Origin: Viridibacillus arvi
GTDB taxonomy: Bacteria > Bacillota > Bacilli > Bacillales_A > Planococcaceae
Reading direction: 5' to 3'
Assembly: GCF_001274945.1 (NCBI RefSeq)
Contig: NZ_LILB01000007.1
Span: 73,108-137,107, forward strand
DNA: 64,000 bases
The notes beneath the pieces are model-generated. The model searched no databases. It had not been told where the DNA came from and worked only from the letters and a program-made list of their open reading frames with translations. Within the stretch, counting starts at the first letter, position 1. Each line of letters starts with the position of its first letter. A program made the translations under genes and the position numbers. Of the stretch, positions 39,924-49,195 are shown piece after piece.

Positions 39924-40480
39924 GTGAAGGCTTTAAGCATTTATTTATTGGATATCTCTTTCTTCTAATTAATATATATATAGTTGTAGATATAATGCCT
40001 AATTTTATAGGTTACATTTTAATTTCTAGCGGTATTGCAAAAATAGCTGCTGAAGGAAAAGAAACGATGAGAGCTCAACTATTAGCAATATTACTGGCTG
40101 TGTATTCTCTGCCACATTTTTTCCTACAAGATCAAGTGAGGGCATCTTATACCTGGGGTGAATACTACGATTTAGGATATGCATTGTTACAAGTTATTCA
40201 AGTATATTTCCTCTTCGTTGTTATTCAGTCAGTTTTTACCTCTTTAGCTGCTGTGAAATTGAGTAAAATAACTAATAAGATAGGGAATTGGTATCTTTCA
40301 ATACATTTGCTATCGCTGTTTACGATGACTTTAATAATAAATACATTAGGGATGTTACAAGTCACTTTCTTATTTATTATGTCAGCATTAACTCTCATTA
40401 TTAACATTGTTTTTATCATTTATTTACGGAAAATGCAAAAAAGAACGGTAAAGAGCATAACGATTGATAATTTAGTATAA
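39920..40480 (+). CDS. Unknown multi-pass membrane protein
   Basis: 186 residues with about five to six hydrophobic segments (roughly 7-28, 30-45, 55-72, 90-112, 128-148, 150-170) and a basic C-terminal tail. ATG overlaps the TGA of the preceding gene as ATGA, with AGGAGAG upstream. No known family or catalytic motif is seen. The tight coupling suggests that it forms a membrane pair with the single-pass protein encoded before it. No separate terminator on its own strand is obvious. Confidence 0.72.
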   Translation: MSEGFKHLFIGYLFLLINIYIVVDIMPNFIGYILISSGIAKIAAEGKETMRAQLLAILLAVYSLPHFFLQDQVRASYTWGEYYDLGYALLQVIQVYFLFVVIQSVFTSLAAVKLSKITNKIGNWYLSIHLLSLFTMTLIINTLGMLQVTFLFIMSALTLIINIVFIIYLRKMQKRTVKSITIDNLV

Positions 40481-40481
40481 A

Positions 40482-40514
40482 TAAAAAAGGCTAATTCTCT
40501 AAAGAGAATTGGCC
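40482..40514 (-). terminator. Terminator of the YitT-family gene
   Basis: GGCCAATTCTCTTTAGAGAATTAGCC on the minus strand (arms GGCCAATTCTCT and AGAGAATTAGCC with one mismatch) is followed by TTTTTTA. The hairpin may also serve the convergent unknown gene. Confidence 0.85.
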
Positions 40515-40522
40515 ATTTACAT

Positions 40523-41440
40523 TTAGTGAATATCTTTCTTCTTAAAGCGTCCACCACGAACTTCGGCGATATTGCCAATTGCCAGGAATGCATGGTCATC
40601 GAGTTCTTCTACAATTGTTGTTAGTTTAGATTCTTCTAGTCGAGTGATAACCGTGAAAATCACTTTTTTTCTGTCTCCAGTATAAGCGCCCTCTCCGATT
40701 AAATATGTTACCCCACGGCCTAGACGATCCATAATAGCGCGCCCAATTTCTTCATATTCTTCGCTGATAATATAGACGGATTTCGATTCATCGAGTCCTT
40801 GAATGACTACATCGATTGTTTTGTAAGCAATGAAATAGGCTAGTACTGAATACATCGCTTGTTCCCAAGTGAAAACGAAGCCAGCTACAGCGAAAATGAT
40901 TAAGTTGAAGAACATAATGATTTCGCCAACGGAGAACGGGGAATTTTTGTTAAATAGAATGGCCATAATTTCGGTCCCATCAAGAGAGCCACCATAGCGA
41001 ATAACGATACCGACACCCGTACCAAGGACGATTCCACCAAATACTGTAGATAATAGTAAATCTTTTGTGAAAGGTTCAATTGGGTGTAATAGAACCGTTG
41101 CTATAGATAGAGTAGTAATTCCTAACGCGGTTGATAAGGCAAAGGTCTTCCCTATTTGCTTATAACCGAGGAAAAAGAAGGGTATGTTCAAGAGGAAAAT
41201 AAATAATCCTAGTGGTAGACCGCTAAGGTGAGAAACAATAATAGATATACCAACAATTCCACCATCTAAAATATTGTTTGGTACAAGAAATTGCTCCAAG
41301 CCAATCGCCATAATAATAGCACCGGTCATCACCATAATAATACGTTTAAGTAAACGAGTTTTAGACGTTTTCCTATTTCTATCATTGATTTTTTTTGCTT
41401 CTGCTAAAATGTCTTCCATACTCCTGCTTGAGTCACTCAA
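40523..41440 (-). CDS. YitT family membrane protein (DUF161/DUF2179)
   Basis: 305 residues from TTG 41440, with GGGGAG six bases upstream. Five to six membrane helices (about 30-195) include GLEQFLVPNNILDGGIVGISI and GGSLDGTEIMAIL, typical of YitT/YpjC/YvjA proteins, followed by a soluble DUF2179 domain (about 215-295) with the ending IAEVRGGRFKK. The function of the family is unproven; the soluble domain may bind a small ligand. It is on the strand opposed to its neighbours and has its own promoter. Confidence 0.88.
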   Translation of the reverse strand: MSDSSRSMEDILAEAKKINDRNRKTSKTRLLKRIIMVMTGAIIMAIGLEQFLVPNNILDGGIVGISIIVSHLSGLPLGLFIFLLNIPFFFLGYKQIGKTFALSTALGITTLSIATVLLHPIEPFTKDLLLSTVFGGIVLGTGVGIVIRYGGSLDGTEIMAILFNKNSPFSVGEIIMFFNLIIFAVAGFVFTWEQAMYSVLAYFIAYKTIDVVIQGLDESKSVYIISEEYEEIGRAIMDRLGRGVTYLIGEGAYTGDRKKVIFTVITRLEESKLTTIVEELDDHAFLAIGNIAEVRGGRFKKKDIH

Positions 41441-41808
41441 ACTAATCTCCCCATTCTCTAAAAAACTAATAATTCTAACTTAATTTTAACGGAATTTTCA
41501 AAAATGCAAAAGTAAAAAGAGTTATATTGTAACAATTATTACAAAAATGAAATGAGATTTTTGTATATATAGAGAGTAGTATGGTGAATAATGTTTACAA
41601 AAAATGTTTATAATATATAAAAATTACCTAATTTAACCCTTGATTTGTAAAAACTTTAAAATAAATGGAGTTTATTATACATTTTAGTGACATCAAGTGT
41701 AATATGTTCAATTGGAAATTGGATTGTGTTAAATTAGAGAGGCTTGATTTCGACATAACTCTTGTAAATAATAACTGATTTATATCAAAAAAACGAAAGG
41801 AGCTTACC
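41441..41808. promoter_or_regulatory. Divergent promoter region of the YitT-family and M23 genes
   Basis: No gene is seen. On the minus strand TTTGCA (41505-41510), a 16-base spacer and TAAAAT (41483-41488) suit the YitT-family gene. Just upstream lies TTGTAA-N6-TTACAA (41527-41544), a candidate operator. On the plus strand a weak TTCAAT/TAAATT pair about 80 bases before the M23 gene is the best promoter seen. Confidence 0.45.
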
Positions 41809-43272
41809 ATGCGTTTGAAACGGAATAGTAGTGAGAACTCTATATTTTTTAAACGAATTTGCCAATTAACAACAATGAAAGTAGCAACTATCGTAATATT
41901 CCTCGTTTCATTAGTAGGATTGAATAATGGTTATGCAAATGCTCAAAAAGACAATCAATTGCATAAAATTTATCATATATACATTAAGGATCAATACATT
42001 GGAGCAGTATCCAATGAAAAGTTAATTGATCAACATATTGAAGACAAAGTGAAAAAGGCTAGCACACAATACGATGATCTATCTCTTGATACGCCAGATT
42101 TATCCGTTATATCAGAGCAAGTTTTCCAAGAGGATACAAATGACGAAGATACTTTAAAAAAGCTAGACGATGCTTTAACAATTAAAGCTTCAGCATTTGC
42201 ATTACTTATCGATGGTAAAGTGGCTACCTATGTCAAAGATATCGATGCATATGATGAAACAATTCGTCAGCTTAAATTGCAGTATGTTTCAGCCAAAGAG
42301 CTTAAGGCGTTGGATGCTATGGAAAATAATCATAAAACTTTACCAACATTAAAGAAAAATGAAACACGTATTGTGGATATTTCTATCAAACAATCAGTAG
42401 CTGGTTTGACTGAGTATACAGATCCAGCTAATGTACTAACTCCAAAGGAAGCTGTTAAATTACTAACAAAAGGAAAGCTTCTAGAGAAACCTTATACCAT
42501 TAAAAAAGGCGATACACTTAGTAGTATTGCAGCTAAATATAAACTTTCAACTTCTAAACTTTTGAAACTAAATGAAGATTTAACAGATGAAAAATCTCTA
42601 ACAATTGGAAATACCATTAAAGTAGCAGAGTTGGAGCCTTGGGTTAATATCGAACTAACAAAAGAATCTATAAAGTCCGAGAAAATAGAGCATAAAACAA
42701 TTATAAAAAAAGATAAAAAAATGCTAACAGGTGAGAAAAATGTAAAACAAAAGGGCGAAGACGGTAAAAAACTAGTAAGGCATGTAATAACTGAAATAGA
42801 TGGTGAGCCTGCTTTAGAAAAAGTAATAACTCAATCTGTTATGAAAGAAGCAGAAACACGTGTGATTGTGAAGGGAACAAAAGAAGTACCTTCACGTGGG
42901 AGCGGAAGCTTTGAATGGCCAGCAGAAGGTGGTTACATTTCAAGTGAAATGGGCTACCGTTGGGGCGAATTACATCGAGGACTCGATATTGCTAGACCGG
43001 ATGGTTTTACAATTAAAGCAGCTGATAACGGCGAAGTCACGTTTGCAGGTGTGGATGGATCTTACGGCAATAAAGTAACAATTGATCATAATAATGGCTT
43101 TCAAACAGTCTATGGACACTTGGCATCGATTGATGTGGAAGTGGGACAAGTAGTAGCGCAAGGATCGAAGTTAGGAATCATGGGTACAACAGGTAATTCA
43201 ACAGGTGTACACTTACATTTTGAAGTGTCTAAAAATGGAAAATTACTAAACCCGTTAAATGTATTAAAATAA
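41809..43272 (+). CDS. Cell-wall M23 metalloendopeptidase with LysM and G5 domains
   Basis: 487 residues. A membrane-spanning or signal segment (about 22-45) ends near YANAQ. A LysM domain (YTIKKGDTLSSIAAKYKLST, about 228-272) binds peptidoglycan, then a G5-like domain (about 275-355) and the M23 peptidase domain (about 370-485) with zinc motifs HRGLDIA and HLHFEV. It should cleave peptide cross-links of the cell wall at the cell surface. It sits directly upstream of walRK, whose regulon in Bacillus is made of wall hydrolases, but I found no good WalR box in front of it. Confidence 0.9.
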   Translation: MRLKRNSSENSIFFKRICQLTTMKVATIVIFLVSLVGLNNGYANAQKDNQLHKIYHIYIKDQYIGAVSNEKLIDQHIEDKVKKASTQYDDLSLDTPDLSVISEQVFQEDTNDEDTLKKLDDALTIKASAFALLIDGKVATYVKDIDAYDETIRQLKLQYVSAKELKALDAMENNHKTLPTLKKNETRIVDISIKQSVAGLTEYTDPANVLTPKEAVKLLTKGKLLEKPYTIKKGDTLSSIAAKYKLSTSKLLKLNEDLTDEKSLTIGNTIKVAELEPWVNIELTKESIKSEKIEHKTIIKKDKKMLTGEKNVKQKGEDGKKLVRHVITEIDGEPALEKVITQSVMKEAETRVIVKGTKEVPSRGSGSFEWPAEGGYISSEMGYRWGELHRGLDIARPDGFTIKAADNGEVTFAGVDGSYGNKVTIDHNNGFQTVYGHLASIDVEVGQVVAQGSKLGIMGTTGNSTGVHLHFEVSKNGKLLNPLNVLK

Positions 43273-43283
43273 AGTAGAACGAT

Positions 43284-43319
43284 ACAGTCCATTATGCAAG
43301 TGGACTGTTTTTTTTTACA
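43284..43319 (+). terminator. Terminator of the M23 gene
   Basis: ACAGTCCA and TGGACTGT pair around TTATGCAAG and are followed by at least eight T. Confidence 0.93.
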
Positions 43320-43354
43320 TAGAGTTCTTTGTAAAATGGGTTAAAAATAACATT

Positions 43355-43368
43355 ATTCCCCGGGAAAT
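43355..43368. other. Noc-binding-site match upstream of walR
   Basis: ATTCCCCGGGAAAT matches the Noc site consensus ATTTCCCGGGAAAT in 13 of 14 positions. It lies in the gap before walR. Noc is encoded in this window. Confidence 0.6.
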
Positions 43369-43498
43369 ATCAGTGTACATTGAATTCCAAAAGATGCACT
43401 CAAAGCTAAAGCATGATAGAGTTAAAGATGTGGAATATAAGAAAACTAACGTTAATTGATAATATAAATCCAATTCATATATGAAGGGAAGTATAAAT

Positions 43499-44209
43499 GT
43501 GGACAAAACAATTTTAGTTGTAGATGATGAAAAACCGATTGCAGATATACTACAATTTAATTTAATAAAAGAGGGTTACAAAGTTATTTGTGCCTATGAT
43601 GGTGATGAAGCACTTGAGAAAGTGGAAGAAATCAAACCAGATTTAATGCTTCTAGATATCATGTTACCGAAAAGAGATGGCATAGAAGTATGTCGTGAAG
43701 TACGAAAGAAATATGATATACCTATTATTATGTTAACAGCAAAAGACTCCGAAATTGATAAAGTATTAGGTTTAGAATTAGGAGCAGATGATTATGTGAC
43801 AAAACCATTTAGTACTCGCGAATTAATCGCCCGTGTAAAAGCGAATATGCGCCGCCATCAATCAACTATAGCAACTGAAGAGCAAGAAGAAACTTCAAGT
43901 GATATCGTAGTTGGCTCGCTTATCATTCAACCAGAAGCGTATTTAGTTTTAAAACGCGATGAAGCAATTGAACTTACACATCGTGAATTTGAGTTACTAC
44001 ATTATCTAGCAAAACATATTGGTCAAGTTATGACACGCGAGCATTTATTGCAGACGGTATGGGGTTATGACTATTTTGGGGATGTACGTACTGTGGATGT
44101 AACAATCCGTCGTTTACGTGAGAAGATTGAAGACAACCCAAGTCATCCAGCATGGATTGTGACACGCCGTGGCGTAGGATATTACTTAAGAAATCCTGAA
44201 CAGGAGTAA
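43499..44209 (+). CDS. walR: Two-component response regulator WalR (YycF)
   Basis: 236 residues from GTG 43499, giving the usual [18 protein letters not shown] start; an ATG six codons earlier is possible but lacks the family pattern. The receiver domain carries the phosphorylated D53 in LLDIMLP and K in [10 protein letters not shown]; the OmpR-type winged helix (about 135-232) ends [16 protein letters not shown]...RRGVGYYLR. WalR is usually essential and controls cell-wall hydrolases. First gene of walRKHIJ. Confidence 0.97.
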   Translation: MDKTILVVDDEKPIADILQFNLIKEGYKVICAYDGDEALEKVEEIKPDLMLLDIMLPKRDGIEVCREVRKKYDIPIIMLTAKDSEIDKVLGLELGADDYVTKPFSTRELIARVKANMRRHQSTIATEEQEETSSDIVVGSLIIQPEAYLVLKRDEAIELTHREFELLHYLAKHIGQVMTREHLLQTVWGYDYFGDVRTVDVTIRRLREKIEDNPSHPAWIVTRRGVGYYLRNPEQE

Positions 44210-44214
44210 AGTAC

Positions 44215-46038
44215 ATGCAGAAAGTCCGTTTTTTCAAATCCGTTCACGTAAAACTAGTACTTATTTACGTGCTATTAATTTTAATAGCTATGCAAATTAT
44301 AGGATTCTATTTCGTACGGGAATTGGAACAAAAATTAAAGGAAAACTTTCAAACATCTGTTGACGACCGTTTAAAACTTGTGACATTTAGTGTTAAAGAG
44401 GAGCTTTTAAAAGAAAGAACAGAAGCTGATCCTAAGATAGAGCAAAGTTTGAAAACGGTATTAGGCGGAATATCCTCTACAGATATAAGTGAAATTCAAG
44501 TTATCAATGCAAGCTATCGGATTTTAGCCACATCTGATGCGAGTAATCAGTCCATCGTTGGACAGCGCGCGACGGAGAAATTAGTGCGCCAATCAATAGC
44601 TACTCCAACTCGTACGGAAAAAATTGCATTAGATGATCAAACTAAAACACGTGTATGGTTAGTAGCTACACCTATTACTTCCAATGGTAAGGTTATTGGA
44701 ACTGTCTATTTAAAATCGAATATTGAAAGTGTTTTTAGACAGATGAATGAGATCAATCGCATTTTGGCTGGAGGCACAGCACTTGCCTTAGCCATTACAG
44801 TTATACTTGGTATTTTCATCGCAAAAACAATTACGAAGCCAATATCAGATATGAGAAAACAAGCTCAAGCAATGGCTAAAGGGAATTATTCGCGCAAAGT
44901 ACGCGTCTATGGCAATGATGAAATTGGCCAACTTGCAATAGCTTTTAATCATTTAACAAATAGGCTCCAGGAAGCGCAATCCACAACAGAGGGTGAACGA
45001 AGAAAGCTAGCATCGGTTTTAGCTAATATGACGGATGGTGTAATTGCGACCGATCGAAAAGGTCGTATTATACTAATCAATACACCTGCACAACAGCTTT
45101 TAAATAGTGAAGACGATGAACTAATGGGGCGACCGCTTATTTCTGTTTTAGGGTTAGAAGAAGAGTATACTTTTGAAGATTTAATCCATATGAAAGATGC
45201 TGTGAATTTAGATTTTAGTTTACCAGAGCGACCTTATATTTGGCGGGCAAATTTCTCTGTTATCCAAAAAGAAACTGGTTTTGTTAATGGTCTGATTACA
45301 GTTCTACATGATATTACTGAACAAGAGAAGATTGAAATGGAGCGACGTGAATTCGTATCTAACGTTTCGCATGAACTTCGTACACCATTAACAACGATGC
45401 GTAGCTACTTAGAAGCATTAGCCGATGGTGCATGGCGAGATGAAAATATCGCGCCTACTTTTTTAAATGTTACGCAAACAGAAACAGAACGAATGATTCG
45501 TCTTGTAAATGATCTATTACAACTATCTCGTATGGATAGTAGAGAATATGAGTTAAATGCAGATATTGTAGACTTCAATAAATTTTTTAATCGTATTATT
45601 GATCGCTTTGAAATGTCTAAATCAAAAAATGTCGAATTCCAACGACACATCTCTGAAACACCATGCTATGTAGAACTAGATACTGATAAAATTACACAAG
45701 TTATTGATAATATTATTTCGAATGCATTAAAATACTCACCAGATGGTGGGTATATTCGCTTTGGAGTAACAGCACAAGAAGGAATTTTAAAAGTCATGAT
45801 TTCTGATGATGGTATGGGTATACCGAAGGAAAATGTTGAGCGTATCTTTGACCGTTTTTATCGTGTAGACCGCGCTAGGGCACGTTCTATGGGAGGCACT
45901 GGCCTGGGCTTAGCAATTTCAAGAGAGATGATTCATGCTCATGGTGGTAAAATTTGGGCGGAAAGTGAGGAAGGACATGGTACAACGATCTTCTTCACAT
46001 TGCCATACGAATTAGATGAGGCAGGTGAATGGGATTGA
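44215..46038 (+). CDS. walK: Sensor histidine kinase WalK (YycG)
   Basis: 607 residues. Order: membrane helix (about 11-33), an extracytoplasmic sensor domain (about 35-180), second helix (about 184-204), HAMP (about 205-258), PAS (about 262-370), HisKA with H386 in VSNVSHELRTPLTTM, and the ATPase domain (NIISNALKYSPDGG; DRFYRVDRARARSMGGTGLGLAI). It phosphorylates WalR according to the state of the wall. ATG with CAGGAG upstream, five bases after walR. Confidence 0.97.
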   Translation: MQKVRFFKSVHVKLVLIYVLLILIAMQIIGFYFVRELEQKLKENFQTSVDDRLKLVTFSVKEELLKERTEADPKIEQSLKTVLGGISSTDISEIQVINASYRILATSDASNQSIVGQRATEKLVRQSIATPTRTEKIALDDQTKTRVWLVATPITSNGKVIGTVYLKSNIESVFRQMNEINRILAGGTALALAITVILGIFIAKTITKPISDMRKQAQAMAKGNYSRKVRVYGNDEIGQLAIAFNHLTNRLQEAQSTTEGERRKLASVLANMTDGVIATDRKGRIILINTPAQQLLNSEDDELMGRPLISVLGLEEEYTFEDLIHMKDAVNLDFSLPERPYIWRANFSVIQKETGFVNGLITVLHDITEQEKIEMERREFVSNVSHELRTPLTTMRSYLEALADGAWRDENIAPTFLNVTQTETERMIRLVNDLLQLSRMDSREYELNADIVDFNKFFNRIIDRFEMSKSKNVEFQRHISETPCYVELDTDKITQVIDNIISNALKYSPDGGYIRFGVTAQEGILKVMISDDGMGIPKENVERIFDRFYRVDRARARSMGGTGLGLAISREMIHAHGGKIWAESEEGHGTTIFFTLPYELDEAGEWD

Positions 46039-47393
46039 AGTATGTTGAGCAAATAAAGTCTATCGCTCTATTCGTCCTTGTCTTTTTGAGTATTACACTT
46101 ACATTTTCTATTTGGACTTACAAACCAAACTATGACACAATCGAACCTCCGAAGGTCTTTGATAGTTCAATTGGTAAGCAGCTTCAAATGTCAGATATTA
46201 TCAAACCCTATCGAATGCTTTTCCATATGAATGGAAAGTGGAAAGGCACAAATGAAAATGTTAAGATGGAATCTATTTTAAGTGAAATGAAAAAATGGGA
46301 ACTATCAGATTTGACACTTGTAAGTAATAATTTAGATGATAAAAAGCTCAATGAACTAATAGGTATGAATAATCGCATGACTTTGTTTTATACAGGCGAA
46401 ATACCCTTCCCTGTATTCCTTCAAAACCTATTACCCACACAGAATAAAAAAATAAACGAAGCAGCATTCAATCGCATGATTATTGATTGGAATAAGTTAA
46501 ACAATAGTAGCATGTCTAATAATGAGCTTATTGTTTTTTTTGCTAATTCAAAAAACAATAAACTATATAAAGCTAAAATTAAAGTTCAAAGCGGAAAACA
46601 ATTTCAGTCTAATGTCGTAACAGTGGCAAAAAGCTTCCCAAATTATCTTGAAATTGAACGTGAGGGAGCGAAGAGTTTCTATTTGCCAACAAAGGCTATT
46701 AACATGCCTAAATACACGTATATAATTGAACCAGATCCTGTTAATAGCTATAAAAATGCTCTTTTCTCTGACCCTAATATTGTAAAACGTAGTCCAGATG
46801 AAGTAACTGGTACAGAAAAGTACACAGATGACAAATCACTAATGACTATTGATGTTACAAAGAAAACGCTCAATTTCGTTAATACATCTATAGTAGAAAA
46901 CAAAGAAAAGGCGTTAGAGTCGGATCTTATTTTAAATACATTTAGTTTTATTAATGAGCATGGTGGTTGGACAGGCGATTTCCGTTATAGCGAAGTAGAT
47001 TACGGGAATCAGAAGGTTACTTATCAAATGTATTTAAAAGATCAGCCAGTCTTTAGTGACCGATCAGTTACCTTAACAGAAATTTCGACTTATTGGGATT
47101 GGGGTAACGGCCGCATTTCGAAGTATTATCGTCCATACTACCAACCAGTTCCTATTCCTTTAGTAAGGAATGATGGAAAGTTAATGTCTGGACCAGAGGC
47201 AATAGAGAAAATAAAGGATAGAAAAGATATTAACTTTGAAGATATTGAGGAAATACGATCTGGTTTTTATTTAACGAAAAATGCTAATCCAAATTTATTC
47301 ACTTTGGAGCCAATGTGGTTCTATAGTATCAATGGTAAGTGGGAACATTTATCACCTGTTATTGCGGGAGGTGACCCAATTGGATTGGAGTAA
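46035..47393 (+). CDS. walH: WalK regulator WalH (YycH)
   Basis: About 452 residues if read from TTG 46035 (overlapping the walK stop by four bases); ATG 46029 is an alternative. An N-terminal membrane helix (LFVLVFLSITLTFSIW) anchors a large outer domain. The family YycH, partner of YycI, binds the membrane helices of WalK and modulates its activity. Here its position directly after walK, and the motif NIWTYKPNYD-like start, support the call. The next gene overlaps its 3' end. Confidence 0.93.
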   Translation: MKYVEQIKSIALFVLVFLSITLTFSIWTYKPNYDTIEPPKVFDSSIGKQLQMSDIIKPYRMLFHMNGKWKGTNENVKMESILSEMKKWELSDLTLVSNNLDDKKLNELIGMNNRMTLFYTGEIPFPVFLQNLLPTQNKKINEAAFNRMIIDWNKLNNSSMSNNELIVFFANSKNNKLYKAKIKVQSGKQFQSNVVTVAKSFPNYLEIEREGAKSFYLPTKAINMPKYTYIIEPDPVNSYKNALFSDPNIVKRSPDEVTGTEKYTDDKSLMTIDVTKKTLNFVNTSIVENKEKALESDLILNTFSFINEHGGWTGDFRYSEVDYGNQKVTYQMYLKDQPVFSDRSVTLTEISTYWDWGNGRISKYYRPYYQPVPIPLVRNDGKLMSGPEAIEKIKDRKDINFEDIEEIRSGFYLTKNANPNLFTLEPMWFYSINGKWEHLSPVIAGGDPIGLE

Positions 47394-48216
47394 AACGAAA
47401 ACAATCTTCATCATTGTATTTTCATTATTAAACGCTTTCCTTTATTCACTCTATGTCAATCGATACAATGAGGACCAAGATGTTGAAAAAGTTGGTGAAG
47501 CATCGTTAGAAGAGCGCTTAGAGGATGAGAACATTACGGTTAAAGGCTTACCTGCTAAAAATGAAAAAATTTCATATATGTCTGGTCAAATCAAGCGTTT
47601 CAAACCTACCGACTTAAAGAAAATGGGTAATCAGCATTATGACATCACAAATGGTTCTATTCGGACTTTAAAATTTGAAAAACCAATAGCACTTAGAAAT
47701 ATTAATGATGCCACGAGCTTTGCAGAATTTATGCAAAAGTATGTGTATGCAGGAGAAACGTATACACTTTGGCGTATAGATGAGGAAAAGAGAGAGGCAA
47801 CCTTTTTCCAACAAATTGACAATCGTGTAATCTATTTTAATAAAAATGCGAGGGTAACATTGCATTGGAATAAAGACTTAGCAGTGACAGATTATGAACA
47901 AACGATGTTCGAATCACTAGATGCATTTGGTGAGAAAAGTACGGTCTTCACTGCTAGTGAAGCAATCAAAGTACTATATGAAAAAGGATTGTTAAAGCAA
48001 GATTCGAAAATTAATAAACCACAGCTTGGCTATTATACATTTGCGCCTTTAATAGAAACACAAGTTCTTGCGCCAACATGGCATATCCGTGTTGAGTTTG
48101 CGGAGGGTGACGAAGCAGATTATTTCGTTAATGCGGTAGATGGTCAAGTTATCGATATGCAAGCAATAGAAAATGATAAAAAATTAGATCGAAATAAAGA
48201 ATTAGAAAGTGAATAA
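47380..48216 (+). CDS. walI: WalK regulator WalI (YycI)
   Basis: 278 residues from TTG 47380, with GGGAGGTGA just upstream; this start overlaps the walH end by 14 bases and gives DWSKTKTIFIIVFSLLNAFL, the family's membrane helix. The extracytoplasmic part ends with a YycI domain (YYTFAPLIETQVLAPTWHIR; DYFVNAVDGQVID). It acts with WalH on WalK. Confidence 0.93.
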   Translation: MDWSKTKTIFIIVFSLLNAFLYSLYVNRYNEDQDVEKVGEASLEERLEDENITVKGLPAKNEKISYMSGQIKRFKPTDLKKMGNQHYDITNGSIRTLKFEKPIALRNINDATSFAEFMQKYVYAGETYTLWRIDEEKREATFFQQIDNRVIYFNKNARVTLHWNKDLAVTDYEQTMFESLDAFGEKSTVFTASEAIKVLYEKGLLKQDSKINKPQLGYYTFAPLIETQVLAPTWHIRVEFAEGDEADYFVNAVDGQVIDMQAIENDKKLDRNKELESE

Positions 48217-48228
48217 GGAGTCTTTACT

Positions 48229-49017
48229 ATGCAGTTCAGTGTATTAGCAAGTGGTAGTACGGGTAATGCTATTTATGTAGAAAATGAGGACCATGCATTT
48301 ATTGTAGATGCGGGTCTAACAGGCAAGAAAATGGAGCAGCTTTTTGCAAAAGTTGATCGCGATATAAAAAAACTAAGCGGTATTTTTGTAACGCATGAAC
48401 ATATTGATCACATAAGAGGCGTGGGTGTTTTAGCACGTAAATATCATGTTCCAGTTTACGCCAACGCTAAAACATGGGCTGCAATGGATGACAAAGTGGG
48501 TAATATTCCATTAGAACAACGCTTCCAATTTGATATGGAAACAGTGCAATCGTTTGGCTCATTAGATGTCGAATCATTTGCTGTTTCTCATGATGCTGCG
48601 GATCCTATGTTTTATACTTTCCATGAAAATGGTCGTAAACTTGTAGTTATTACAGACACAGGTTATGTCAGTGATCGGATGAAAGGAATTATCAAAGGTG
48701 CTGATTCCTTTGTTTTTGAAAGTAATCATGATGTAAGCATGCTACAAATGGGGAGTTATCCTTGGTCTACAAAACGTCGTATATTAAGTGATGTAGGACA
48801 CGTATCAAACGAAGATGCTGCTGTTGCTATGAGCGAAGTTGTAGAACAAAAACCAACACGTATTTATCTTTCCCATTTGAGTAAAGATAATAATATGAAA
48901 GATTTGGCACGTATGAGTGTATCTCAAACGTTGCAATCATGTGGAATCATGCCAGGTGAATTTGTAACGTTATTAGATACTGATGCAGACGAACCTACTA
49001 AAGTTGTAACAGTATAA
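48229..49017 (+). CDS. walJ: Metallo-beta-lactamase-fold hydrolase WalJ (YycJ)
   Basis: 262 residues. Zinc ligands are in [10 protein letters not shown], then DTGYVSD and SHLSKDN. It belongs to the YycJ/VicX branch of the beta-lactamase fold, reported as a DNA exonuclease-like enzyme involved in coordination of wall and replication; the exact substrate is not settled. ATG is preceded by AAGGAG, 12 bases after walI. A terminator follows. Confidence 0.95.
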   Translation: MQFSVLASGSTGNAIYVENEDHAFIVDAGLTGKKMEQLFAKVDRDIKKLSGIFVTHEHIDHIRGVGVLARKYHVPVYANAKTWAAMDDKVGNIPLEQRFQFDMETVQSFGSLDVESFAVSHDAADPMFYTFHENGRKLVVITDTGYVSDRMKGIIKGADSFVFESNHDVSMLQMGSYPWSTKRRILSDVGHVSNEDAAVAMSEVVEQKPTRIYLSHLSKDNNMKDLARMSVSQTLQSCGIMPGEFVTLLDTDADEPTKVVTV

Positions 49018-49025
49018 TAATTTTT

Positions 49026-49053
49026 AACCTCTCTTAAAAAGGGAGGTTTTTTT
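49026..49053 (+). terminator. Terminator of walRKHIJ
   Basis: AACCTCTC and GGGAGGTT form a stem around a short A-rich loop and are followed by T's. Confidence 0.88.
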
Positions 49054-49111
49054 ATGCACTTATAGGGAAATATATGCTACGGAGATGAAAAATAAAGTAA
49101 AGAATTTTGAA

Positions 49112-49160
49112 CTGATTTTTAATCCATTTTCATCTGATTTTAATCTTCGAAAGATATAGT
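49112..49160 (+). promoter_or_regulatory. htrC promoter region with direct repeats
   Basis: CTGATTTTTAATC (49112-49124) and CTGATTTTAATC (49134-49145) repeat with a 22-base period. The second copy overlaps a possible -35, with TAGTAT about 17 bases on. Two-turn spacing suits an OmpR-family regulator such as CssR or WalR. Confidence 0.5.
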
Positions 49161-49195
49161 ATAACTATCAGATAAACAGCGGAGGGATGATACGT

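Noticed and set aside
41580-41640. WalR box in front of the M23 gene
   Set aside because: TGTTTA repeats around 41595 do not fit the TGTWAH-N5-TGTWAH pattern in base or spacing.
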